DNA of 39,705 nucleotides from an uncultured Alphaproteobacteria bacterium (GTDB taxonomy: Bacteria > Pseudomonadota > Alphaproteobacteria > HIMB59 > GCA-002718135), in contig CACHAQ010000014.1 of assembly GCA_902577905.1 (NCBI GenBank), positions 1 to 39,705 of the forward strand. Reading direction: 5' to 3'. The position numbers and the translations under genes were made by a program. Below the pieces are notes generated by a model, which worked only from the letters and a program-made list of their open reading frames with translations, was not told the origin of the DNA and did no database searches. Numbering within the stretch: position 1 is the first letter of the stretch; the number at the start of each line of letters is the position of its first letter. Below are positions 8,125 to 16,052 of this stretch, piece after piece.

Positions 8125-9339
8125 TTATAAGAGACCTTTTTCTGTTGCTGCAGTAATATAATCAGCCTCAATTTTTTCTAGAGTAGCTTTTGCAGTAGCT
8201 GCGCCAGTCAAATAATCACCAATAGCAGCACCTAAGACTCCATGGAGTGTGCTCATTTTTGCTGATGCAGGATAAGGAGCTGCTCCAGATTTTGCAGTTA
8301 AAATTGCACCAATATTTGATGGAGCTGGATCAAACGCATTAGACAGCCAAGGAGCAGCTTCAGGGTTCGCTCCTAAGTTAGCTGGATCTAATCCAACCAT
8401 AGCTAGTTTAAATGCTGCTTCTGCTTCTTCATCAGTAACATTTTTAGCTATAACAACACCATCCCACCATAATGTAGATGCTGGTTTACCATTCTTTTTT
8501 GCTTTAGGCGCTGATGCAAACTTTACTAATCCAACAACTGTTGACTCCTCTGCATTGTCCATAGCACCAGCTCGAGACGCCCAAAGGTTTGCAAGAGCAA
8601 TCTTACCCTGTTGGAATTGTTGTTGAACATATGTAGAATCTGAAGTCAAATACTCAGGATCCATATATTCTGTTAGTTTTTTCATCATCTTAAGTGTTTC
8701 ATAGCCATCGTTATTATTAACTGCTGGCATATTTCCATCAAAAAAAGAATCAGCAAAACCCAAATACATATTTACAAATTCTTCTCCTAAATTCCAACCT
8801 GACTTGAATGTTCCGCCAAGTGGATAATCTACAACTCCAGCATCTTTAATAACTTTAGCAGCTTTCAAAAGCTCGTCATAAGTTGTTGGAATATCTATAC
8901 CAAGATCACTCAAAATATCTTCTCTGTAAAATAAATGTTGAGCATTTGTCATCATTGCAATTGCCATAATTTTTCCATCAATTACAATTTTTTGATTATC
9001 TTGTAGAGAGTCTCCATATTTAGCAACTAGATCGTCAAGTGGTCTAGTTACACCAGCATCAAGAACCGATACATTTGTAGAAGCTGAAACACCTGCCATT
9101 GTAAATTGAGATGGGTTGCTTTCTAATGATGCAACAAGCTTATCTCTGTATTCTTGATCAAGTGTAGGTGTAAAATTTCCACACTCTTCCATAGCAGAAG
9201 TAACAACTTTCCAGGCATCAAATCCTGCAGATAAAGAAGTTACTGGTACAGAATTGTTTAGCTCGCAAGCTTTTGCATTAGTACCGGCTAAGAAAAAAAA
9301 TGATGTGAAAATCGCAAATAATACTAGTATTTTTTTCAT
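8125..9339 (-). CDS. Sugar-type ABC transporter periplasmic substrate-binding protein
   Basis: A 404-residue family 1 (MalE/UgpB-like) solute-binding protein. Residues 1-24 form a signal peptide: basic start, a hydrophobic run LVLFAIFTSFFFLAG, and cleavage expected after NAKA. Two cysteines in the mature N-terminal part (Cys25 and one in MEECGNF) could pair. Supporting family segments are HLFYREDILSDLGIDIPTTY, QQFQQGKIALANLWASRAGA and TLWWDGVVIAKNVTDEEAEA. It is the first gene of the operon, with AGGGG six bases before the ATG, and is divergent from the LacI regulator. A hairpin directly downstream suggests raised expression relative to the permeases. The ligand is unknown; sugars, polyols or sulfonated C3 compounds are all possible. 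Confidence 0.9.
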   Translation of the reverse strand: MKKILVLFAIFTSFFFLAGTNAKACELNNSVPVTSLSAGFDAWKVVTSAMEECGNFTPTLDQEYRDKLVASLESNPSQFTMAGVSASTNVSVLDAGVTRPLDDLVAKYGDSLQDNQKIVIDGKIMAIAMMTNAQHLFYREDILSDLGIDIPTTYDELLKAAKVIKDAGVVDYPLGGTFKSGWNLGEEFVNMYLGFADSFFDGNMPAVNNNDGYETLKMMKKLTEYMDPEYLTSDSTYVQQQFQQGKIALANLWASRAGAMDNAEESTVVGLVKFASAPKAKKNGKPASTLWWDGVVIAKNVTDEEAEAAFKLAMVGLDPANLGANPEAAPWLSNAFDPAPSNIGAILTAKSGAAPYPASAKMSTLHGVLGAAIGDYLTGAATAKATLEKIEADYITAATEKGLL

Positions 9340-9397
9340 TTGTTTCCCCTATAATTTATTAATATATTAATTTATAATATTTTATTAATGCAACAGT

Positions 9398-9413
9398 TTG
9401 AATAATTATTCAA
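9398..9413. promoter_or_regulatory. Perfect palindrome, candidate LacI operator
   Basis: TTGAATAATTATTCAA is a perfect 16-bp inverted repeat between the divergent start codons of the binding-protein gene (9339, minus) and the LacI regulator (9443, plus). Its half-site TTGAATA recurs in inverted arrangement at 13547-13588, the other divergent promoter of the same island. Binding by the neighbouring LacI protein is an inference. The site lacks the central CG of many LacI operators. Confidence 0.6.
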
Positions 9414-9442
9414 GCATTTGCATACATAAAAAAGGAAAAATG

Positions 9443-10438
9443 ATGAATAAAAATGCCACATCCCAAGATGTCGCAAAATTAGCAGGAGTATCTCAATCAG
9501 CTGTTTCAAGATGTTTTACTAAAGGTGCAAGCATCTCAAGCAGGACAAAACTAAGGGTTCTTGAAGCTGCCAAAAAACTAAAATATAAACCTCAAACTTT
9601 TTTACAAGATTCTCAAAATATTGAAGATAGTGGACTAGTGGGAGTTATTTTACCTTATATAACCAATCGATTTTATCCAGAGGTATTAACTGAATTGCAT
9701 GAAGCGCTACGTTTATCGGGTTTTAGAATTTTATTAATAACAACTGATGATGGTGAAGAATTAGACGATAAACTCATTCAGCCATATTTGAAAGAAAGAT
9801 TAGTTGCAATAATTTCAGCAACTAAACCAACAGATCAATTTGTTGAAAATTGCTTAAATAAAAAGATTCAAATTATAGCCTATAATAGAGCTTGGGATAT
9901 CCCTACTATAAGTTCAGTTGCATGTAATCATAGATTTGGTGGTGAATTAATTGCAGATCAAATAATCAAAAATAACCATCAGGAAGTTGGTTTAATTGAA
10001 GGTCCCACAGGATCTTATGTAAGTAATGAAAGATGTAAAGGATTTAAAAATAAATTAAAAAAATCAAAAAAATTAAAATTATACTCTCAAAAAGGAAATT
10101 TTACATATGAAGGTGGATATTCTGCAACAGCAAAAATCTTAACGAATAAAAAAATCTCAGCTATTTTTTGTGCAGATGATACGATGGCATTTGGATGTTT
10201 AGATTACATTAAAAAAAATACAAAAATTGAAATACCTAACGATATTGAAATATTTGGATATGACGATATCTCAATGGCAAACTGGTCATCTTACAATTTA
10301 AGTACTGTAAAACAGCCCTTGAGACAAATGTCAAAATTAGTAACTCAACTTATTAATGATAATATTAAAGATCCAGATTATGAGGCCGTTAGTCATTTAA
10401 TCCAAGGAACGTTAATAAAAAGAAAAACATCTAGATAA
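9443..10438 (+). CDS. LacI-family transcriptional regulator
   Basis: DNA-binding repressor with an N-terminal helix-turn-helix (ATSQDVAKLAGVSQSAVSRC, then the hinge-side helix around VLEAAKKLKYKP) and a periplasmic-binding-protein-like effector domain, ending with the family's dimer/ligand segments IFCADDTMAFGCLDYIK and EIFGYDDISMANW. It has about 331 residues from the ATG at 9443. An upstream in-frame ATG at 9398 falls inside the operator palindrome, and AAGGA at 9432-9436 fits 9443 best (an adjacent ATG at 9440 is also possible). It is divergent from the ABC transporter operon and probably controls the whole island through the TTGAATA repeats. Its stop lies 1 bp from the stop of the convergent MetE-like gene. 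The inducer is unknown. Confidence 0.92.
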   Translation: MNKNATSQDVAKLAGVSQSAVSRCFTKGASISSRTKLRVLEAAKKLKYKPQTFLQDSQNIEDSGLVGVILPYITNRFYPEVLTELHEALRLSGFRILLITTDDGEELDDKLIQPYLKERLVAIISATKPTDQFVENCLNKKIQIIAYNRAWDIPTISSVACNHRFGGELIADQIIKNNHQEVGLIEGPTGSYVSNERCKGFKNKLKKSKKLKLYSQKGNFTYEGGYSATAKILTNKKISAIFCADDTMAFGCLDYIKKNTKIEIPNDIEIFGYDDISMANWSSYNLSTVKQPLRQMSKLVTQLINDNIKDPDYEAVSHLIQGTLIKRKTSR

Positions 10439-10439
10439 A

Positions 10440-11567
10440 TTATATAACTTTGTTTGCTAATTTAGTTCCTTCAACTAAAGAATGAAGTTTTTCATAACAA
10501 ATATTTTCATCAATTTTGCCAAATCCTGCAAAAGTACTAAATCCGCAATCAGTTCCAGCCATTAGTTGGTCTTTTGGAATTACCGTTGAAAACTGAATTA
10601 ATCTATCTGCTACAACCTCAGGGTGCTCAACAAAATTTGATGTTGAATCGATAACACCAGGAACTAAAACTTTATCTTTTGGTAATTTAATATCTTGAAA
10701 AACTTTCCACTCATGTGCGTGTCTGGGATTTGATGACTCAATTAAAAAATATTTAATTTTAGATTTTAAAATTATTGGTAATATTTTTTCTAGTGGGATA
10801 TCATGTGTATGAGGTCCTTCATAGTTTCCCCAACAAATATGCATTCTAGTCATATTAACATCTACATTAGTTAAAGCTTCATTCAAACACTCAATTTGAA
10901 TTTCCGCTCGTTTTAAAAATTCTTGTTCGGATAATTCCTTAAAATTCATATGTCTAGCTAATGCAAGATCAGGACAATCTAATTGCACTTGTATATTTGA
11001 TTTAGTAATTGTCTCATACTCAATAGCCATAATTTCTGAAAGTTTATGTAAATATTCATCATCTGTTTTATAAAACCTATTTGGCATAAATACATTTATG
11101 ACACCTGGTGATGCAGCATTCATAAATGCTTTTTGATGATTGTTTTTATCTAATGAATTTTTAAAATTCTCTAAGTCTTTATTTAATGAATCTTTATCTT
11201 TGATTTTTAATGCATTAGTACAACACGGTCTGCTATACGTTGGTGTACCCCCACTTTTAGCTATTTTTTCTTTATACTCTGGAAAATCATCTAAATCAGC
11301 TGGTGCTCTTCTTTCACTTTCTCCAGAAAAACCATCTATCCTATCTTTTATATAAGTGGCATAACTTATTTTACTCATTTCACCGTCACTTATATAATCA
11401 ATACCAACTTCGATCTGTTTTTTAACAATTGTCTCAACATTTTTTTTCAATATATTATTGAAATCTTCTTTAATAAATTTTTCACCCCGATCTTTAGAAA
11501 ATAAAATTTCTGAAAGTCCTTTTGATCTAGGCAAGCTGCCTACATGTGTAGTTAATATTTTAGACAT
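10440..11567 (-). CDS. Short MetE-like (cobalamin-independent methionine synthase C-domain family) protein
   Basis: A 375-residue protein matching only the catalytic C-terminal barrel of MetE, starting KILTTHVGSLPRSKG. All four zinc ligands of the family are visible: His243 and Cys245 in RMHICWGNYEGPH, Glu277 in FLIESSNPRHAHEW, and Cys341 in MAGTDCGFSTFAG. The family activates thiols on zinc and includes core-MetE enzymes and epoxyalkane:coenzyme M transferase, which is about this length. The N-terminal folate half of full MetE is absent. It is third in a minus-strand operon (bicupin, SnoaL 3, this gene; gaps 12 and 7 bp) inside a catabolic island, so a thiol- or methyl-transfer step on an imported compound is more likely than housekeeping methionine synthesis. 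The substrate is unknown. Confidence 0.82.
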   Translation of the reverse strand: MSKILTTHVGSLPRSKGLSEILFSKDRGEKFIKEDFNNILKKNVETIVKKQIEVGIDYISDGEMSKISYATYIKDRIDGFSGESERRAPADLDDFPEYKEKIAKSGGTPTYSRPCCTNALKIKDKDSLNKDLENFKNSLDKNNHQKAFMNAASPGVINVFMPNRFYKTDDEYLHKLSEIMAIEYETITKSNIQVQLDCPDLALARHMNFKELSEQEFLKRAEIQIECLNEALTNVDVNMTRMHICWGNYEGPHTHDIPLEKILPIILKSKIKYFLIESSNPRHAHEWKVFQDIKLPKDKVLVPGVIDSTSNFVEHPEVVADRLIQFSTVIPKDQLMAGTDCGFSTFAGFGKIDENICYEKLHSLVEGTKLANKVI

Positions 11568-11574
11568 TTTTTAA

Positions 11575-12549
11575 TTAACCTGTTTTTATCAAGATTTGTT
11601 TCCAAATTGCAGTTTCATCAAATAAAACCCATTCGTTCTTTATACCTCTTGGTCCTATTTCGGCATGATTAATTCCCATAATATAAATCTCAGAATTAGA
11701 AGCTTGCCCAAATATACCATTCCCACTGTGCTTCCCAACTAAAGACCAGCGTATAGCAACTTTTTTTGGTTGATTTTCTTCTACAGTAAAACTTTTATGT
11801 TCTATTCTAAAAAGAGCATCTGGGAAAGATTGTCTTAAATTTAGCCAGAAATTTGTTACATCATCGATACCATAACAAACAAAACCTCCTGGTTGAAATT
11901 GTTGAACTGATCTGTCATAATTTTTTTCAATTGTAGATTTAGAATTAATATTAAGAATGTTTTCTAAATTTTCTGCATATTGATCAGCTATATTATTTTT
12001 TGATAAAATTGGTGGTGTATAACTTGATTCTTGAGATGAATTCTTATCAAATGGTTTAATGCAATTCTTTATTCCACCTTCTTGTTTTATTAAAATTGCT
12101 GCATATTTTTTTGGATCTATTTCTAGCTGTCTAACAATTGCTCCTTGATCTCTAACTAACCATTCATCATAAACTTGATTATTCTTACAAGCGCAGTCAG
12201 CAATGACTCTGTATAAAAGTTTTTTATTTGTTGCTTTCCCATATAAACCATCTTTTACATGAGTGGCTTTACTAAGAATTCTATGAGAAGATAAAAACCC
12301 TTCATCTTCGTTACCAATCCAAATTACATCTTCACCTAATAATTGCCTATCTGGAAATTCGTCTAAAGTTGCATTAGTTGCATCAACTACTGTATTAGGT
12401 CCATAAATGATTCCCATAGGTGATCTAACAGGAATATTTTCAGCATAATATTCCATAATTGAGTTAACATCTTTTTCTTCCCATATCTGATGAGTTATTT
12501 TTAGAATATAATCTGGAAGATTTTCAAACTTGTTATTAAAACCTTTCAT
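11575..12549 (-). CDS. Two-domain SnoaL-like protein 3 (divergent)
   Basis: A 324-residue protein with two NTF2/SnoaL-type halves. The first (about 10-150) contains IPVRSPMGIIYGP and DEFPDRQLLGEDVIW, then YRVIADCACKNNQVYDEWLV. The second (about 195-320) contains YGIDDVTNFWLNLRQSFPDA and KKVAIRWSLVGKHSGNGIFG. The repeated pattern of a small-residue segment, a D-A-L/D-R-Q strand start and a final E-W strand fits SnoaL-like polyketide cyclases or isomerases. It is only distantly similar to the other two SnoaL proteins of the island and lacks their YWHP and GPAGIGT motifs. It is in operon with the bicupin upstream and the MetE-like gene downstream. No signal peptide is seen; function unknown. Confidence 0.75.
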   Translation of the reverse strand: MKGFNNKFENLPDYILKITHQIWEEKDVNSIMEYYAENIPVRSPMGIIYGPNTVVDATNATLDEFPDRQLLGEDVIWIGNEDEGFLSSHRILSKATHVKDGLYGKATNKKLLYRVIADCACKNNQVYDEWLVRDQGAIVRQLEIDPKKYAAILIKQEGGIKNCIKPFDKNSSQESSYTPPILSKNNIADQYAENLENILNINSKSTIEKNYDRSVQQFQPGGFVCYGIDDVTNFWLNLRQSFPDALFRIEHKSFTVEENQPKKVAIRWSLVGKHSGNGIFGQASNSEIYIMGINHAEIGPRGIKNEWVLFDETAIWKQILIKTG

Positions 12550-12561
12550 ATAACTGAATTC

Positions 12562-13533
12562 TTAATTTGTTTGTCTTATAATAAATAAATTTCCATCCTC
12601 ATCACTTATCTGCTTAATTGATCGTGATGAGTTTTTTGGTACTGAAAAAGTATCCTTGTCCTTAATTACTACTTTCTCTCCATCACAATCTATTTCCCAT
12701 TCACCAGATAAACAATGATATACTTCTGATTTCTCAAATTTGTATTCATGTATATGGGCATTTTTTCCATGGAGAAGTGAAAGGCTAAATCCTGTTAAAT
12801 GCGGTATGTTTGGAATAAATGATTTATTATGAATATTAAATTGATCAAGGTAATTAATAATTTTATTGGATTGATAGTGTTCATCATCAACAAAGTATTT
12901 ATCTTTTTCATCAAATCGAATGACAAACTTTTCTATATCTTCTGAGGAATAATGATCAAAACTCTTTAATTCATCTTCTTTTAATGGTTGAATAATTTTA
13001 GTTTCATCAGTAATTTTCTGTTTTTCTGTATCTACTAAAGAATTATCATTCATTAATACCATACCAGAATCTTTTGCATCTTTTAAAAGTTTTGGAGTCC
13101 AAGTGATTACACCTGGATCATTTTCACCTAAAACTACAAACATTAACGCTTCTTCTTTGCTTACATTTTGAAAACCTCTAAACATATTTGTAGGGAAAGA
13201 AGCAATATCACCTTTTTTAAGTATTACCTCTCCTTCTGTGCCATCAACTCCCCAATAGAAACGCCAAGCACCAGAATGAATTATAAATACTTCAGCAGTT
13301 GTATGGCTATGTAATCCAGAACCGTTCATTGGAGCAGCACTTACAGCTCCAATATTGAAGCCATGCGCTTCAGCTATTTTAACATTTTGTTTAGCATCTT
13401 CACTAACACCTGGGCCTATTACAGAATAATTTTTCCTATCTTGATGTCCCTTTAATTTTCCTTCTACAAAAGGAATAGTACTTGGAATAAGTTCCTCAAA
13501 TTTTGCTAATCTTGTAGTAATATTAATTGACAT
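12562..13533 (-). CDS. Bicupin protein
   Basis: A 323-residue protein with two cupin beta-barrels. The first has the metal-site pattern His75, His77 and Glu81 (GLHSHTTAEVFIIHSG), with the second-motif stretch GDIASFPTNMFRGFQN near 108-123. The second has His260, His262 and Glu270 (NAHIHEYKFEKSEVYHCLSG) followed by KDTFSVPKNSS. Both halves keep plausible metal ligands, so either may be catalytic (dioxygenase, isomerase or dehydratase types exist); by eye it resembles quercetin- or gentisate-dioxygenase-like bicupins only at the fold level. It is the first gene of the bicupin/SnoaL/MetE-like operon and is divergent from the SnoaL 2/HisD-like operon across the TTGAATA repeat cluster. Confidence 0.85.
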   Translation of the reverse strand: MSINITTRLAKFEELIPSTIPFVEGKLKGHQDRKNYSVIGPGVSEDAKQNVKIAEAHGFNIGAVSAAPMNGSGLHSHTTAEVFIIHSGAWRFYWGVDGTEGEVILKKGDIASFPTNMFRGFQNVSKEEALMFVVLGENDPGVITWTPKLLKDAKDSGMVLMNDNSLVDTEKQKITDETKIIQPLKEDELKSFDHYSSEDIEKFVIRFDEKDKYFVDDEHYQSNKIINYLDQFNIHNKSFIPNIPHLTGFSLSLLHGKNAHIHEYKFEKSEVYHCLSGEWEIDCDGEKVVIKDKDTFSVPKNSSRSIKQISDEDGNLFIIRQTN

Positions 13534-13546
13534 ATCTTTATGATAT

Positions 13547-13588
13547 TTTATTCATTTTTTTTGAATATTATTCAAATTATTGAATAAA
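13547..13588. promoter_or_regulatory. Cluster of TTGAATA half-sites in the bicupin/SnoaL 2 divergent promoter
   Basis: TTTATTCA (13547-13554), TTGAATATTATTCAA (13561-13575, a perfect 7+1+7 palindrome) and TGAATAAA (13581-13588) give four half-sites in alternating orientation within 42 bp. The same half-site makes up the 16-bp palindrome beside the LacI gene. This 89-bp gap separates two divergent operons of the island, so one protein could control both. The central palindrome is one base shorter than the one at 9398, so a single regulator binding both is not certain. Confidence 0.55.
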
Positions 13589-13622
13589 TCAATTAATATT
13601 TATTAGTATGTAAATAATTTTT

Positions 13623-14720
13623 ATGACAAATAAAATTGAAGATTTTGAAACAGGGGAAAAAGAAAACAAGAAAATAATTTTTGTAGATTTAAGTACAAGT
13701 GAAAATTTAGAAAATAAAAAAAAATTTAAATATTTATTAAATAAAGTTGCTGAATCTCCTTTAGATGAATTAGGAGTTAATTTAAAAAACTTATACCATG
13801 AAGAAGCTGAATTAAATGCTTTTCATCCAATAAATGAAATAAGTGGTGTTGAGAATATAAAAAATAAACTTTGGATACCTCTAAAAGAAGCTTTTCCAGA
13901 TCTCGAAAGAAGAAATATAATTGTAATTGGAGGATCTTATAGAGACAAAGTATTTGTATCGTTTGTTAGCTATCTAACTGGAACATTTGTCAACGAATGG
14001 CTCGGTGTTACACCCACAAAAAAAAATATTTATCTTAGAACTTGCGAAGCTCATCAAATCTCTAATGGTAAAATTATAAAATCATATGTTTTAATTGATA
14101 CAGTTGATTTTATTAGACAAGCTGGACACTGGCCAATTAATAAATCTTTAGGAGCAGAAGGTATGTGGTCAGCGCCTATTACTGGAGATGGAGAAAATAA
14201 TGAAAATTTTGACAACGAATTATCTTTAGAATCTTTAAATCAAGCATTAACCATGCAGCGAAGTTTAAATATTAAGCCCGAAAGTGATCCAAACTCAAAC
14301 AAAGATTATATAAGAGATAAATTACTTAATCATCCTCAAAAAAATTATTGGCATCCAAAAATGATGTGGCACGGACCTGCAGGAATAGGAACTGCAAGAG
14401 GTTTAAAAGGATATGTAGAATATCATCAACTTCCATTTAGACTTACATTTAAAGAAAGGGATTATTGGAAAATTGGACATTATATTGAAATTGGTGATGG
14501 TAATTATTCAATGACTGGAGGTTGGCATAGCATAGAATGCATTCATGGTTCAAAAGAATGGTTAGGTTATGAGCCAACTAATAAAAAAATTACAATAAGA
14601 GTTATGGATTTTTATTTACATCATGAAGGGCTGATTAGAGAAAATTGGGTACCAATCGATATAGCACATATACTAGATCAAATAGGTGTTGATATCTTTA
14701 AATTAATACATAAAAAATAA
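13623..14720 (+). CDS. Two-domain SnoaL-like protein 2
   Basis: A 365-residue paralogue of the protein at 3366-4439. Shared signatures are [14 protein letters not shown] near 91-104, [45 protein letters not shown] at 242-260 and [20 protein letters not shown] near the C terminus. The first 40 residues are lysine- and glutamate-rich and not part of the fold. The YWHP, GPAGIGT and HQLPF elements sit where a SnoaL active-site pocket would be, which suggests that both paralogues act on related compounds. It is the first gene of a two-gene plus-strand operon with the HisD-family dehydrogenase, 2 bp apart. The reaction is unknown. Confidence 0.8.
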   Translation: MTNKIEDFETGEKENKKIIFVDLSTSENLENKKKFKYLLNKVAESPLDELGVNLKNLYHEEAELNAFHPINEISGVENIKNKLWIPLKEAFPDLERRNIIVIGGSYRDKVFVSFVSYLTGTFVNEWLGVTPTKKNIYLRTCEAHQISNGKIIKSYVLIDTVDFIRQAGHWPINKSLGAEGMWSAPITGDGENNENFDNELSLESLNQALTMQRSLNIKPESDPNSNKDYIRDKLLNHPQKNYWHPKMMWHGPAGIGTARGLKGYVEYHQLPFRLTFKERDYWKIGHYIEIGDGNYSMTGGWHSIECIHGSKEWLGYEPTNKKITIRVMDFYLHHEGLIRENWVPIDIAHILDQIGVDIFKLIHKK

Positions 14721-14722
14721 TT

Positions 14723-16045
14723 ATGGCAATTGAATATTTAAAAAAAGGATTAGATGAAAAACAAAGAATTGAAGATAATGATAAAGTAAAAAAAATTGTT
14801 GAGGAAACATTAAGTAAAATTGAGTCAGAAGGTGATAAACATATTAGAGAGTTATCTCAAAAATTTGATAACTATTCGCCAGATAGTTTTAGGTTAAATG
14901 AAGATCAAATTAATCAATTAATCAGTGAAGTCTCTGATGATGATAAAGAAGATATTAAATTTGCTCAGAAACAAGTGCGCACATTTGCTGAAGCACAACT
15001 AAAAACTTTAAGTGAATTAGAAGTAGAAACGCAACCAGGTGTTATTCTAGGTCATAAGAATATACCTGTACAAGCAGTTGGTTGCTATGTTCCAGCTGGT
15101 AAATTTCCAATGGTGGCTTCTGCACATATGTCAGTTGTTACTGCCTCTGTTGCTGGAGTCCCAAGAATTGTAGCCACTACTCCACCTTTTAAAGGTAAAC
15201 CAAATCCAGCAGTTGTAACAGCAATGAAAATGGGTGGTGCTCACGAAATTTATGTTTTAGGCGGAATGCAAGGAGTGGGTGCAATGGCTATTGGTACAGA
15301 AACGATTAAACCAGTTGATATGCTTGTTGGACCTGGCAATGCATTTGTTGCTGAAGCGAAAAGACAATTGTATGGAAGAGTTGGTATCGATTTATTTGCT
15401 GGTCCAACAGAAACAATGGTTATTGCTGATGAAACTGTTGATGGTGAAATATGTGCAACTGATCTATTAGGACAGGCTGAACATGGATATAATTCTCCAG
15501 CTGTTATGATAACAAACTCAAGAAAGCTTGCAGAAGAAACATTTAAGGAGATTGATAGAATTTTAGAAATTTTACCTACTAAAGAAACAGCGAGTACAAG
15601 CTGGAAAGATTACGGGGAAATTATTTTGTGTGACACCTATGAGGAGATGTTATCTAAAGCAAATGAAATAGCATCAGAGCACGTACAAGTGATGACAAAA
15701 AAAGATGATTGGTTTTTAGAAAATATGACATCTTATGGAGCTCTATTTTTGGGAGCTAGAACTAATGTTGCTAATGGTGATAAAGTAATAGGCACCAATC
15801 ATACTCTCCCTACTAAAAAAGCTGGAAGGTACACTGGGGGTTTATGGGTTGGTAAGTTTATTAAAACTCACACCTATCAAAAAATTATGACAGATGAAGC
15901 AGCTAAACTTATTGGAGAATATGGATCTAGACTATCTTATCTTGAGGGATTTATTGGTCACACAGAACAATGCAATATTAGAGTGAGAAGATATGGCGGC
16001 TTAAATGTAGAGTATGGAAAACCTGCTTCAAAAATTAAAAATTAA
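14723..16045 (+). CDS. HisD-family dehydrogenase, probably HpsN-like sulfopropanediol dehydrogenase
   Basis: A 440-residue zinc- and NAD-dependent dehydrogenase of the histidinol dehydrogenase family, which oxidises a primary alcohol to a carboxylate in two steps. The HisD residues are all recognisable: zinc ligands Gln251 and His254 ([12 protein letters not shown]), Asp353 and His413; catalytic Glu319 and His320 (ASEHVQVM); and His360 in GTNHTLPT. No histidine-biosynthesis gene is near. The context (a sugar-type transporter, SDR, and LacI control) fits the HisD relatives that oxidise 2,3-dihydroxypropane-1-sulfonate (HpsN) or other polyols. The N terminus MAIEYLKKG also resembles this catabolic branch as I remember it. 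No sulfolactate lyase (suyAB) or cysteate-branch gene is visible, so the sulfonate substrate is inferred. Confidence 0.8.
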   Translation: MAIEYLKKGLDEKQRIEDNDKVKKIVEETLSKIESEGDKHIRELSQKFDNYSPDSFRLNEDQINQLISEVSDDDKEDIKFAQKQVRTFAEAQLKTLSELEVETQPGVILGHKNIPVQAVGCYVPAGKFPMVASAHMSVVTASVAGVPRIVATTPPFKGKPNPAVVTAMKMGGAHEIYVLGGMQGVGAMAIGTETIKPVDMLVGPGNAFVAEAKRQLYGRVGIDLFAGPTETMVIADETVDGEICATDLLGQAEHGYNSPAVMITNSRKLAEETFKEIDRILEILPTKETASTSWKDYGEIILCDTYEEMLSKANEIASEHVQVMTKKDDWFLENMTSYGALFLGARTNVANGDKVIGTNHTLPTKKAGRYTGGLWVGKFIKTHTYQKIMTDEAAKLIGEYGSRLSYLEGFIGHTEQCNIRVRRYGGLNVEYGKPASKIKN

Positions 16046-16052
16046 AATTAAA

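Noticed and set aside
9398..9413. Fnr/Crp-type site
   Set aside because: The Fnr pattern TTGAT-N4-ATCAA does not fit TTGAATAATTATTCAA in sequence or spacing, and the adjacent regulator is LacI-type.
9398..9442. ATG at 9398 as the start of the LacI gene
   Set aside because: It lies at the start of the perfect palindrome, the added residues precede the helix-turn-helix without family similarity, and 9443 has a good ribosome-binding site.
14723..16045. Histidine biosynthesis enzyme
   Set aside because: The residues are HisD-like, but there are no his genes around it and the neighbours are catabolic.
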